NCBI GenBank assembly: GCA_963809795.1
Contig: CAWELN010000017.1
Span: 1-48,424 of the forward strand
DNA from: DASUAS01 sp963809795
Lineage (GTDB): Bacteria > Actinomycetota > Acidimicrobiia > IMCC26256 > DASPTH01
Length of the DNA stretch: 48,424 nt
Direction of reading: 5' to 3'
Positions 1 through 8,621 of the stretch are shown here, piece by piece. A program made the translations under genes and the position numbers. The notes below the pieces were generated by a model that did not search any database, had not been told where the DNA came from, and saw nothing but the letters and a program-made list of their open reading frames with translations. How positions within the stretch are numbered: the first letter of the stretch is position 1; the number at the start of each line of letters is the position of its first letter.

Positions 1-993
1 CACGGTGATCACGATCGCAAAGCCTGGCGCCAGGGATACGGCGGGACGTGTGTAGAGGAGCGCCTGCCCGTCCAGGATGATGGTGCCCCAGCTTGCGTCG
101 GGCGACTGCACGCCCACCGACAGGAAGGAAAGCGCCGACTCCGTGGTGATATTCAGCGCCATTATCAGCGGGATGTAGACGATCAGCGTCGTGGAGACGT
201 TCGGCAGGATATCGCGCATCAAGATCCGCCAGGTCGGAATGCCGAGACCCACGGAAGCGAGCACGAACTCGCTGTTGCGTAGGGCCAGCACCTGGCCACG
301 CACCGGCCGCGCCACATAGGGCACATAGACGAGGCCAAGGATTACGATCGGCAACATCAAACTTCCTGAGCCGATGGTGATCGAGCCGATGATGATCGGC
401 TTGCTGATCAAGACGATGGAGAGGGAAATAGCGAGGAGATAGACAGGAAAGGCCCAAAGCACGTCGAGGATGCGGGAGAGCGCCATGTCGACGACGCCGC
501 CCAGAAATCCCGCGGTGACGCCGACGATTGCCGCCAGGATCAAGCAGAGCGCTGTGGCGGAGCCGGCGATCATGAGCGAATTGCGCCCGCCGTAGAGTAG
601 CCGAGCCGCCACGTCACGGCCCTGCGTGTCGGCGCCCAGCAAATAAGGGCCGCGCCAGGTCGGCCCAATCGGCGTCACCCCGAGACCCCGGCCCTCGGTC
701 GAAGGCTGCATGACCGCCACGCGCTTGCCGCCGACCATGATCTTGCCGCTGAGGTTGGAGCGGAACGGGTCCGTCCCCGACACCAAGGAAGCGTAGAGGG
801 GCGCCGTCAGGCAGCCGACGAGGATTACCAGGAGCACAACGCCGGCTCCAAGCGAGGTTCGGTCCCGGCGCAAGCGCCTGAGGGCCTGCCGCCAGGGCCC
901 GGCGGGACGACCAGCGACCGAAGACCCGAGACCTTCACCCGCGGCAGTCGTCTCCGGCTGTGCGAGCGCCTCGGGCGAGGCGCCTCCGTCCAT
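1..993 (-). CDS. ABC transporter permease, DppC/OppC family (3' end cut by window)
   Basis: Inner-membrane permease of a peptide/nickel/opine-type ABC importer. The frame is open for 331 codons from ATG 993 to the window edge, close to the full family length, so only the last few residues are missing. A charged N-terminus of about 50 residues precedes the first membrane helix. A stretch ending GADTQGRDVAARLLYGGR then opens the transmembrane domain, as in DppC. The cytoplasmic EAA-type loop that contacts the ATPase is visible as EFVLASVGLGIPTWRILMRD followed by ILPN. The gene begins 10 bp after the binding-protein gene stop, so the two are one operon. The partner permease (DppB-like) and ATPases are not in the window and would be expected downstream. 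Substrate cannot be told from sequence. Confidence 0.9.
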   Translation of the reverse strand, partial: MDGGASPEALAQPETTAAGEGLGSSVAGRPAGPWRQALRRLRRDRTSLGAGVVLLVILVGCLTAPLYASLVSGTDPFRSNLSGKIMVGGKRVAVMQPSTEGRGLGVTPIGPTWRGPYLLGADTQGRDVAARLLYGGRNSLMIAGSATALCLILAAIVGVTAGFLGGVVDMALSRILDVLWAFPVYLLAISLSIVLISKPIIIGSITIGSGSLMLPIVILGLVYVPYVARPVRGQVLALRNSEFVLASVGLGIPTWRILMRDILPNVSTTLIVYIPLIMALNITTESALSFLSVGVQSPDASWGTIILDGQALLYTRPAVSLAPGFAIVITV

Positions 994-1003
994 TGCGGCA
1001 GGC

Positions 1004-2680
1004 TCACTTCACCCAGGAGAGCGCCGGGAGCCAGTAGAATTGGTTGGAGAAGGTGAAGTTGCGCAGACGCTTGGAAACGAAGTCGACGTGCTTCGGCGTG
1101 AAGAGCGGCGCCCATGGCGCCTTCTCCATGTAGGCCTTGTCAATGCTGGCCCATTCGACGTTGGCGCCGTCCGGGTCGGTCAATGCCAGCTTGAGCGCCT
1201 TGTGCATGCGCTCATCGAGATCCTTGTCGCACATTCCACCGATGTTGATCGAGGAATCGCTGCGGGGATGGAAGCTGTCGCAACTCAACAGCACGTTCAG
1301 GAAGTCGGAAGCCGCAGGATAATCCTGGTACCATTGCGCGATGCTGATCTGCACCTCGTTGTTGGTATTCTGGATATAGGTGAACTGGGTGTCCCCAGAC
1401 ATCGACCTGACGGAGGCCGCGTAACCGAGATCTTTTAGCACGCCTTGAAGGTAGGTTCCCACGCTCTTGGAAGCGGCGGAGTCGGCGGTAATGATCGCCA
1501 CCTCCTGGCCCTTTGTTCCGGACTCCTCGACCAGTTTTCTGGCCTTATCCAGGTCCGGCGCAGACCAGGTCGTGCCCGGATCAGCAGTGTATAGACAGCT
1601 GTCGACGTGCCCGGGGAAGCCCGGTGGCAGGATTTGACAGACGGGCGCAGCAAGATTTGCCCCGCCGAAGAGGGTGACAAGATCGTCGCGGTTGATCGCA
1701 TAGTTCAGCGCTTGGCGCACCCGCACGTCGTTGAACGGCGCCAGGTTAACGTTGAGCGGGGCATACCAGACCGCCGTCAGCGGGTTCACGTGGAGCTGGT
1801 CCCCGTACTTGCTGATCTCAGGGAGGCGATCAGCCGGCGGCGGGTCAAACATCCAGTCGGCGTCGCCTCGCTTGATCTCGGTAATGCTTTCTTCCTCCGG
1901 CTTACCGAATTTATAGGAGATTCCATCGGCGAAAGCATCCGGCTGGGCATCAGCGCTCCATTCTTTGAAGTACGGATTGCGCACCATCTCGATGCCCAGG
2001 TTCGGATTGTAACTCTCAATCATGTAAGTGCCGGTGCCAGGGATTATCTGCGTACCCATGTCATTGGGAGGCGTGGCCGCTGGCAGGATCGAGGCGTGTG
2101 GCACGGCCAGCTTGTACATGAACTCCGGGTCAGCTTGCGTGAGGTGGAAGGTGATCGTGCCGGCCGCCTCATCTCCAACCACGCCTCCATCGAGCGTGCA
2201 GCTCGCTGGCGTTTTAATGCAGGCGTCCGCGCCGACAATGCCGTTGTAGAATGTGCCCGACGTCGGGCCGATAATCTTGAAGATGCGCTGGAATGAGGCG
2301 ACCACGTCGTTGACCGTTACGGGGTCGCCGTTCGAGAATTTGACGCCGTAGCGCAGTTTGAAAACGTAGGTCTTGCCATCGTCTTGTGGTGCAGGCACCT
2401 CCTCAGCCAAGTCGGCCACCACCTTAAAGCCCTCTGTGCCCTGCCCCTTTTTGAAAGCAACCAGGCCGTCGTAGATCGCCTGGTAAAGCTGCCAATATTG
2501 CAGCGTGTAATTGATTTGCGGATCCATCGTGCCGCCTGCCGCATTGGCGACTGCGCGGATGACGCCGCCGCGGTGCTGCTCCATCAGGGCGGCGCGGTCA
2601 TCCGCAGCAGCGTTCGCTTGAGCAAGGCCGGTTCCTGTGACGAGGGTTGCCAGGACGATCACGGCTGAGAAATTCTTCAT
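1004..2680 (-). CDS. ABC transporter substrate-binding protein, family 5 (SBP_bac_5)
   Basis: Periplasmic solute-binding protein for a peptide/opine-type importer, 558 residues. An N-terminal signal peptide (MKNFSAVIVLATLVTGTGLA then QANA) is followed by the family-5 fold, including GGVIRAVANAAGGTMDPQIN near the N-terminus and the KLRYGVKFSNGDPVTVNDV segment typical of DppA/OppA-like proteins. An in-frame ATG lies 9 nt upstream (2689), but the AGGAG motif abuts that codon and is 9 nt from ATG 2680, so 2680 is preferred. It is followed after 10 bp by the permease gene. Moderate G+C and the protein style suggest an alphaproteobacterial origin, unlike the genes right of 7.4 kb. Confidence 0.9.
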   Translation of the reverse strand: MKNFSAVIVLATLVTGTGLAQANAAADDRAALMEQHRGGVIRAVANAAGGTMDPQINYTLQYWQLYQAIYDGLVAFKKGQGTEGFKVVADLAEEVPAPQDDGKTYVFKLRYGVKFSNGDPVTVNDVVASFQRIFKIIGPTSGTFYNGIVGADACIKTPASCTLDGGVVGDEAAGTITFHLTQADPEFMYKLAVPHASILPAATPPNDMGTQIIPGTGTYMIESYNPNLGIEMVRNPYFKEWSADAQPDAFADGISYKFGKPEEESITEIKRGDADWMFDPPPADRLPEISKYGDQLHVNPLTAVWYAPLNVNLAPFNDVRVRQALNYAINRDDLVTLFGGANLAAPVCQILPPGFPGHVDSCLYTADPGTTWSAPDLDKARKLVEESGTKGQEVAIITADSAASKSVGTYLQGVLKDLGYAASVRSMSGDTQFTYIQNTNNEVQISIAQWYQDYPAASDFLNVLLSCDSFHPRSDSSINIGGMCDKDLDERMHKALKLALTDPDGANVEWASIDKAYMEKAPWAPLFTPKHVDFVSKRLRNFTFSNQFYWLPALSWVK

Positions 2681-3002
2681 CGGCGGCATCTCCTTTGCTC
2701 CTTTGCGAAGTCATTGCTGGCGCGGGCTTTGCTCCTTCGGCCTGTCGCGCGCTCGTCCGCGCCCTTTCGGGAAATCGCCTACCGTGGTGGCCCTTCTTTC
2801 AGTCATGCGTGCCCTAGAGCGCGACGGGAACAGGTGCTAACATACCCAAGCCGTCGAACAAGTCCAATGCACGCACGGAGTTTAACATCCCGGAGCCCAT
2901 GGCAAATTTCAAAGCCGGCCGGCGCCTAAGCGGCGTGAGTTTGAGGAATGGCGGCGATCAGGCGCCCGAGTTCGAAGTCTTACCGGAGCCGAGGACATTG
3001 TG
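2681..3002. other. Divergent intergenic region
   Basis: About 320 bp between the start of the binding-protein gene and the start of the cyclase gene, which are transcribed away from each other. It must hold promoters for both. No convincing -35/-10 pair, operator or RNA motif was recognised, and no open frame here looks like a gene. Confidence 0.5.
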
Positions 3003-6000
3003 ATGGCCGGGCCTGAGCCGGAGCAAAAGCCGGCACAAGACGTTCGGAAGACGATAACAATTCTCTTCGCCGATATCGTAGATTCCTCGCGGCTCAGCCT
3101 CACCCTCGATCCGGAGGCGCTCCGGAACTTACTCGCCCGCTACTTCGATGTGATGAACTCCATTATCCAACGGCATGGTGGGACAGTGGAGGGGTCCGCC
3201 GGTGACGACATCATGGCCGCGTTCGGCGTGCCGAAGCTTCACGAGGATGACGCCCTGCGGGCTGTATCCGCCGCTGTCGAGATGCGCGATACGGTTGCGA
3301 CCCTGAACCGTGAAATTGAGACGGTCTGGGGCGTTCAACTGGCTCATCGGATCGGCCTCAACACTGGGGAGGTCTTTACTGGCGTCAACAGACAGGGACA
3401 TCGATTCCTCACTGGCGAGGCCGTGCGTGTCGCCAAGCGACTCCAGGAGGCCGCGGCTCCCAACGAAATCCTGATTGGAGAGACAACCTATAAGCTGGTG
3501 CGCCGCGCCGTCGTTGTGGAGTCCAGCAACCCGCGCGCGCTGAAGCACGGCGAGACGTTCCCTACAATTATCGTTGTGAACCTCATTGCCCGCGCCAGCG
3601 GCTTTCAACGCCGCTTCGAGGCGAAGTTCGTCGATCGCGAGCACCAATGCGCAATGATCGAGACCATTTTTGGCAGTTTGGTCAGCACCGGAACCTGCCA
3701 CCTGTTGACGGTTTTGGGCGAGGCGGGGGTGGGAAAATCGCGGCTTGTCTCGGAAGTCGCTGGAAGCTTTCCAAGCGAGACGGTCGTCGCGCACGGCCGG
3801 TGCCTGCCCTACGGCGAGGCCATTACCTATTGGCCGCTTGCCGACATTGTCCGGGAGATCACGCGGGCGGCGGTCGGGGAGCCCGGCAAGCAATACGCGA
3901 CCGCGATTGCAGAGATCCTCGCGGGACACGACAAAGCTAAACTCATCGCCGAGCGGGTCGCTGAGCTGCTCGGGTTCGGAGAGGGAGAACCAGGCACACG
4001 CGAGGAGACTTTCTGGGCCGTCCGGCGGCTTTTCGAAGTGTTGGCGCGAGAACGACCGCTAGTGATCGTGGTGGACGACCTCCACTGGGCCAAGCAGACG
4101 TTCCTGGACCTAATCGAGCATCTCGTCGATTTCTCGCACGGTTACCCCATAATGGTCGTCGGGACGGCGCGACCAGAATTGCTCGATACGAGGCCCGGTT
4201 GGGGAAGCGGGAAGCCAAACGCGACAACGATCGCGCTTGAACCGCTGGGCGAAGCGGAATCCCGCGAAATGATCTTAAATCTGCTCGATCGACTCCCGCT
4301 ATCACCCGCGGTCGAGTCGAGGATCACGCGCGCCGTCGACGGTAACCCGCTGTTCACGGAAGAGCTCGTGGCAATGCTCGTTGATGAAGAGCTGCTCAGG
4401 CGCAATGAGGAGGGCTGGGTCGCGCGCTCGGATCTCTCCGAGCTTCCGGTGCCCTCGACAATTAACGCGCTTCTCGCTGCCCGCCTCGAGGGTCTGCCGT
4501 CCCTCGAGCGCGCCATCCTGACCGCCGCAGCAGTCCAGGGCGCAGTCTTCCATCGGAGCGCCGTCAGTGAGCTCGCCCGCCTCGCGCTCGACGCACTCGA
4601 GGACGGCTTGCTCGCGCTCGTCCGCCGCGATCTGATCCGCCCGGAGGCGCCGTCCTTCGCCGGCGAGAACGCCTATCGCTTTCGTCACGCCCTGATCCGC
4701 GACGCCGCGTATCGCTCCGTGCCGAAGAACGCGCGCGCCGACCTGCATGAACGCTTCGCCGCTTGGCTCGAGCTAACGGCCGCAGACCGGCTACGCGAGT
4801 TCGAGGAGATCGTCGGCTATCATCTCGAGCAGGCTTTCCAATACCGTACCGCAATCGGATCGCTCGACTTGCACACCGCCTCTCTCGCGGTCAAAGCGGC
4901 CGCGCGGCTTGAAGCGGCCGGCCGAAAGGCTCTCGCACGCAGTGATCTGGCCGCGGCGGTCGCTTTGCTGGAAAGGGTGTGTAAGCTCCTACCCATTGAT
5001 AATTCAAAAAGGACCGCGGTGCTTGCTGAGCTCGGTGCGGCGCTGATAGAGTGCGGCCGACTGACTGATGCCGCGCAAGTGCTCGGGGAGGCGGAACGCT
5101 TAGCTTCCTCCACCAACGACGAGCGCGCAGCGTCGCACGTGCTAGTGCAGCAGCAATTGCTCCGGATTCTCCACGTCGATGAGGATGGGACGAACGAAGC
5201 TGCGCGCGCAATCGCGTTAGTGATCCCGAAATTTGAGCGCTACAAAGATGATCTCGGCCTCTGTCGCACGCGTCGGCTCGAAGCATTGATCTACTGGAAC
5301 GAGGCGCGCGCGGAGGCGGCAGGCGAAGCGTGGCGACGCGCGGCCGCGCATGCTCGCATGGCAGGGGATCGGCATCTGCACAACGAGATCCTGACTTGGA
5401 TTGCGTCCTCGCTCTGGTTCGGTCCGACGCCTGCAAGCGAAGGCATTCGCCGTTGCGAGGCAATGCGCGAGGAGGTCGGCGAGAGCCCGGAGTCTGACGC
5501 GGCGATCCTACGTCACCTGGGCGGTCTGCACGCGATGGCTGGCCGCTTTGACCTCGCTAGACAGTTGCTTGCAACGAGCAATGCAGTCTACGCCGACTTA
5601 GGGCTCACGCTCAACGCAGCGAGCTCCCAGAACGAAGCCGTCATTGAGCTACTCGCAGGGAACCCGGCTGCTGCCGAGTTGAGCCTGCGTAACGGATATC
5701 GAGCGCTTGAGGAAATGGGCGGACGATGGTTCCTATCGACAACCGCCGCCTTCCTCGGTCGAGCGGTTCTCGAACAAGGGCGCGATGAGGAGGCCGATGA
5801 TCTTGCGAAGATGAGCGCTCAACTGGCCGCGAATAGCGATGTGCTCTCGCAGATCCTTTGGCGCGGCGTTCGCGCGCAGGTCCTAGCGAGGCGCCAGCTT
5901 GTCGAGGAGGCAGAGAAACTCGCTCGCGAAGCCGTAATGCGCGCCGAGTCGACTGACTTTATTAACCACCGGGCGGACGCACTCTTGGACCTATCGCAGG

Positions 6001-6134
6001 TCCTTGAAGCCTCCCTCAGACAAAGCGAGGCTGCCGTTGCCGTCTCTGAGGCCCTGCGTCTCTACGAGGCGAAAGGCAATATCGTGGCTGCGGCCACAAC
6101 CCGGCTGCGCTTAGCCAAACTCGCCAAAACGTGA
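3003..6134 (+). CDS. Class III cyclase-like domain / AAA ATPase / TPR-like protein
   Basis: A 1,043-residue cytoplasmic signalling protein of a type common in Rhizobiales. Residues about 15-185 form a class III nucleotide cyclase domain, about 200-480 an ORC/AAA-type ATPase (Walker A GEAGVGKS near 239; Walker B VIVVDDLHW near 353), and the rest is helical repeat (TPR-like). In the cyclase domain the two metal-binding aspartates are present (LFADIVDSS and GSAGDDIMAAFG). However, the lysine of the usual EKFIGD motif is replaced (EGSAGDD), and the usual DAVNVAARL reads EAVRVAKRL, losing the purine-specifying Asp and the transition-state Asn. Cyclase activity is therefore doubtful. ATG 3003 has GAGG 8 nt upstream; GTG 3000 is an alternative start. 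It stands alone, with no visible operon partner. Confidence 0.88.
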   Translation: MAGPEPEQKPAQDVRKTITILFADIVDSSRLSLTLDPEALRNLLARYFDVMNSIIQRHGGTVEGSAGDDIMAAFGVPKLHEDDALRAVSAAVEMRDTVATLNREIETVWGVQLAHRIGLNTGEVFTGVNRQGHRFLTGEAVRVAKRLQEAAAPNEILIGETTYKLVRRAVVVESSNPRALKHGETFPTIIVVNLIARASGFQRRFEAKFVDREHQCAMIETIFGSLVSTGTCHLLTVLGEAGVGKSRLVSEVAGSFPSETVVAHGRCLPYGEAITYWPLADIVREITRAAVGEPGKQYATAIAEILAGHDKAKLIAERVAELLGFGEGEPGTREETFWAVRRLFEVLARERPLVIVVDDLHWAKQTFLDLIEHLVDFSHGYPIMVVGTARPELLDTRPGWGSGKPNATTIALEPLGEAESREMILNLLDRLPLSPAVESRITRAVDGNPLFTEELVAMLVDEELLRRNEEGWVARSDLSELPVPSTINALLAARLEGLPSLERAILTAAAVQGAVFHRSAVSELARLALDALEDGLLALVRRDLIRPEAPSFAGENAYRFRHALIRDAAYRSVPKNARADLHERFAAWLELTAADRLREFEEIVGYHLEQAFQYRTAIGSLDLHTASLAVKAAARLEAAGRKALARSDLAAAVALLERVCKLLPIDNSKRTAVLAELGAALIECGRLTDAAQVLGEAERLASSTNDERAASHVLVQQQLLRILHVDEDGTNEAARAIALVIPKFERYKDDLGLCRTRRLEALIYWNEARAEAAGEAWRRAAAHARMAGDRHLHNEILTWIASSLWFGPTPASEGIRRCEAMREEVGESPESDAAILRHLGGLHAMAGRFDLARQLLATSNAVYADLGLTLNAASSQNEAVIELLAGNPAAAELSLRNGYRALEEMGGRWFLSTTAAFLGRAVLEQGRDEEADDLAKMSAQLAANSDVLSQILWRGVRAQVLARRQLVEEAEKLAREAVMRAESTDFINHRADALLDLSQVLEASLRQSEAAVAVSEALRLYEAKGNIVAAATTRLRLAKLAKT

Positions 6135-6208
6135 CAGTGTTAGGGACGCGTATGCAACCTGCACGGGGACTGCGAGCATGCTGAGCTCAACACCCTGTCG
6201 GTGAGTTG

Positions 6209-6269
6209 TCAGCTCCGTAATATGCCGCGCATCAACGCCATCTTGGATGCGGGAAATCGACGGAGCTGA
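6209..6269. repeat. Imperfect long inverted repeat between convergent genes
   Basis: TCAGCTCCGT (6209-6218) and ACGGAGCTGA (6260-6269) are perfect 10-bp complements. Inside them CGCATC (6228-6233) and GATGCG (6246-6251) form a second nested stem. The element lies between the cyclase gene and the convergent small-gene pair, where a bidirectional terminator or a structured RNA could sit. There is no T-run, so a classical intrinsic terminator is not supported. Confidence 0.5.
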
Positions 6270-6328
6270 AAGCTGCCCTCGGGTCGCTTCTACCGGTGGT
6301 CGTTGCCACCCGGCCTGAGCCGTAGGAC

Positions 6329-6505
6329 TTATCTCTTTGCCTCTTCAGGGCGAATGACGTCCTCAACATTTTTTCCGCGGTTCGCCCTCAATAGCTTGAG
6401 GTCGTCGTGGGCGTCTCCGATCGCCTTTTTGACCGCCTTCTCCATGTTCTCAAGGAGAAAGATCTGCGACTGGAACTTCTTAATAAAATCATCGTCGATG
6501 TCCAT
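6329..6505 (-). CDS. Small protein of unknown function (58 aa)
   Basis: A short charged, predicted helical protein beginning MDIDDDFIKKFQSQIFLLEN with no signal peptide or membrane helix. ATG 6505 is chosen because GGAGG lies 5 nt upstream; ATG 6517 and GTG 6523 in the same frame are alternatives. It follows the next gene upstream (6549-6917) by 43 bp on the same strand, so the two are probably co-transcribed. Not recognised as any known family. The strong ribosome binding site and the non-random composition are the reasons for calling it. Confidence 0.6.
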   Translation of the reverse strand: MDIDDDFIKKFQSQIFLLENMEKAVKKAIGDAHDDLKLLRANRGKNVEDVIRPEEAKR

Positions 6506-6548
6506 TACATCCTCCATTGGCACCTCGTTCGACAGTCACCAAAGACTG

Positions 6549-6917
6549 CTATTGCAGAATGACTGTTTTGAACCACCAATCAAATTCGTAACCCCCGTTC
6601 TCGTTGTACATGGCGATGAGCGCAATCCCCAATGCCGGGCCGGGCGCCAAGTTTCCGTTTTTCCACCCCGGCGTGGCTGCAGTCCATTGGTTCGACGCAA
6701 AAGCTCCCGGACCTGAACCGCGGGAGCTTTGACTGGGACCCGGCAAGTAAACCCCTGGTAATGGTATTCCTGGTAAGATGTCGCCCTGCACGACCCAGGC
6801 ATCGACCCACCCGGGCTCATAGCCCGGATCGAGGGTTCCGGTCGGACCCGTGGGCCATTCGACCCGGCCGTTGTTAGGATTAAGATGCTGATAATGATCC
6901 CAATTGCCACCTGCCAT
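6549..6917 (-). CDS. Hypothetical Gly/Pro-rich protein (122 aa)
   Basis: Start ATG 6917 (MAGGNWDHYQHLNPNNGRVE) has GGAG 7 nt upstream; the frame is open further up to 6959 but without a better start. The product is rich in Gly, Pro, Trp and Asn, with a short hydrophobic stretch (PALGIALIAMYNENGGYEF) near the C-terminus. There is no signal peptide. The pattern suggests a small beta-rich protein, but no family is recognised. It probably forms a two-gene unit with the 58-residue protein downstream. Confidence 0.6.
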   Translation of the reverse strand: MAGGNWDHYQHLNPNNGRVEWPTGPTGTLDPGYEPGWVDAWVVQGDILPGIPLPGVYLPGPSQSSRGSGPGAFASNQWTAATPGWKNGNLAPGPALGIALIAMYNENGGYEFDWWFKTVILQ

Positions 6918-7460
6918 GACACATCTCCAATCGCTGCGGGGCGACTTCGCCCGGAACATGAACGAGAGATTAACGGGATGAACTATGTCCCATTTTTCTA
7001 CATTCAGCTAGGTTGAATTTCGCGTGTAGAAGGTGCTTTTCCACGCCCGGGACATGTCAGGCCCCTGGGAGAGGGAAAGTTCAATGTTATGCATTAAAAT
7101 GTCTGCGCTTCCGCAAGCGGCTTAGCCCCTCGCTCCACTATACAGGCGCACAATTACAACCTTCGCTGTGATCTAGCTCACACAACCGACAGTGTTGGAT
7201 CGAATCGAACGCTGAAGCCAAGCAACCCGGCAGCAAGAGCGCCCACCCTTTCAACCTTACGTACGCACAGCTGACGCCGAGTTCGTTGGTGAAAACCGTC
7301 CCGTTGGAACCGCTCGACGCGCCGGTCGACGCAGAAGAGATTCGGCGGCTGCACAAGCGGTATGAAGAGCCTTGGTCCTGACCAGGTAGGGCGCGGATTT
7401 GAAGGCTTGGCGGGTTCAAGGCGGTAGCTCATCCAACGCCTCGCGGCGCGGGTTTTCCGG
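6918..7460. other. Gene-free stretch leading to a composition break
   Basis: About 540 bp with no convincing gene. The left part is AT-richer than anything to its right (for example around 6,980-7,020 and 7,080-7,110). In the plus strand a frame from about 7,212 to a TGA at 7378-7380 ends with a plausible protein tail (residues ending EEIRRLHKRYEEPWS). It has no start codon with a ribosome binding site and is not called. From about 7,430 the codon use becomes that of a high-G+C actinobacterium. This is where the contig changes character. Confidence 0.5.
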
Positions 7461-8246
7461 ACCAAGATCGACTCGCTGTTCGACCTGCAGCCGACGCAGG
7501 GCAAGATCTCGCAGCTGACGCCGAACGGGATCGCGGTGCTCGACACCGTCGCCAGTGACAACAACTGGAAGGTCGGCCAACAGGTGCCGATCGAGTTCGC
7601 ACAGACCGGCAAGCAGGAGTTCACCGTCGAGTCGATCTACAAGCAGACCGGCTTCACCTCGTACGTGATCACCACCGACGCCTACGAGAGGAACTTCCGC
7701 GACCAGTTCGACTTCCAGGTGTACGTGAACGCGAAGGGCGGCGTCACCCCGGCCAACACCGCGGCGATCAAGAAGGTGATGCACCAGTTCCCGGGGCCCA
7801 AGGTGCAGACCCGCGACGAGTACAAGGCGTCGCAGGCCGCGCAGATCAACCAGTTCCTGAACCTGGTCTATGTGCTCCTCTTCTTCGCCATCGTGATCGC
7901 GCTCTTCGGCATCGCCAACACCCTCGGGCTCTCGATCATCGAACGCCGTCACGAGCTGGGCCTGTTGCGCGCGGTCGGCATGACGCGCCGTCAGCTGCGG
8001 TCCAGCGTGCGGTGGGAGTCGGTCATCATCGCCCTGCTCGGCACGCTGCTCGGTCTCGTCATCGGCGTGGTCTTCGCCTGGGCGTTGGTGAAGGCGCTCC
8101 ACGACCAGGGCATCGAGCAATTCTCGCTGGCCCCGGCCCAGCTCCTGGTGATCGTGATCCTCGCCGCGGTGTTCGGCGTGATCGCGGCGGCGTGGCCGGC
8201 GCGGCGGGCGGCGAAGCTCGACGTCCTGAGGTCCATCGAGGCCTGA
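7428..8246 (+). pseudogene. C-terminal part of an FtsX/MacB-type ABC permease (5' truncated)
   Basis: The frame opens right after a TAG at 7425 and shows recognisable homology from about 7,461 (TKIDSLFDLQ), in the middle of the extracytoplasmic MacB-PCD/FtsX region. Three C-terminal membrane helices follow with the FtsX signature around IIERRHELGLLRAVGMTRRQ and a terminal segment of the AAAWPARRAAKLDVLRSIEA type. The N-terminal membrane helix and half of the periplasmic domain are absent, and no start codon has a ribosome binding site; GTG 7536 lies inside the conserved domain. This is either a genuine deletion remnant or the consequence of a misjoined contig. Intact relatives pair with a LolD/MacB-like ATPase for lipid or peptide export. 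Confidence 0.8.
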
Positions 8247-8437
8247 CGGGCCGCGCCGCGCTCTTTACCGAACCTTGGCACTGTGCTGGTGGGTGGTTGG
8301 ACCGTCGGGGCGTAGGTTCTCGACCAGCAAGAGACGCGACCGTCACCGCACAACGGCAACGCGAGACTCTGCGAGCGACACGCCCCGGCCGGGTGGATTG
8401 CCCCCCGCCCCCCGAGGGTGTCCCCACACCAAAGGTT

Positions 8438-8465
8438 CCCCGCCCGGCGCCCCTTCCGGGCGGGG
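8438..8465 (+). terminator. Strong GC hairpin, probable terminator
   Basis: CCCCGCCCGG (8438-8447) and CCGGGCGGGG (8456-8465) pair perfectly over 10 bp around an 8-nt loop, 190 bp after the permease stop. Only a short TGTTT follows, so termination would be of the actinobacterial hairpin type rather than U-tract dependent. Confidence 0.5.
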
Positions 8466-8477
8466 AGACCTGTTTCC

Positions 8478-8590
8478 GGTCGACTCCGCGGCGCCGTCCC
8501 GCCTCCGGCAACGGCTCCGCTCCGTCTCGGCCTTGATGGTCGACTCCGCGGCGCCGTCCCGCCTCCGGCAACGGCTCCGCTCCGTCTCGG
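8478..8590 (+). repeat. Direct repeat, two 53-bp copies with 60-bp period
   Basis: Identical 53-bp segments at 8478-8530 and 8538-8590 are separated by CCTTGAT. They start GGTCGACTCCGCGGCGCCG and end CTCCGCTCCGTCTCGG. The array lies in the 375-bp gap between the permease fragment and the enoyl-CoA hydratase gene. Its first half resembles the unit of the 18.6-kb array (see that entry). Confidence 0.9.
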
Positions 8591-8607
8591 CGCTTCGGGG
8601 TGTGGCC

Positions 8608-8613
8608 TAGTGT
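8608..8613 (+). promoter_or_regulatory. -10 element (TAGTGT) for a leaderless transcript
   Basis: TANNNT motif 8 nt before ATG 8622 of the hydratase gene. No Shine-Dalgarno sequence is present between them, which fits transcription starting at or next to the start codon. Confidence 0.45.
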
Positions 8614-8621
8614 CTCGCCGC

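Noticed and set aside
6303..6716. 137-codon plus-strand frame opposite the small gene pair
   Set aside because: The minus-strand frames have Shine-Dalgarno motifs and coherent composition; this frame has neither.
7209..7380. Plus-strand frame ending in residues EEIRRLHKRYEEPWS
   Set aside because: The C-terminus looks protein-like, but a stop precedes it closely and no start codon with a ribosome binding site exists. It may be the tail of a gene lost at the junction.
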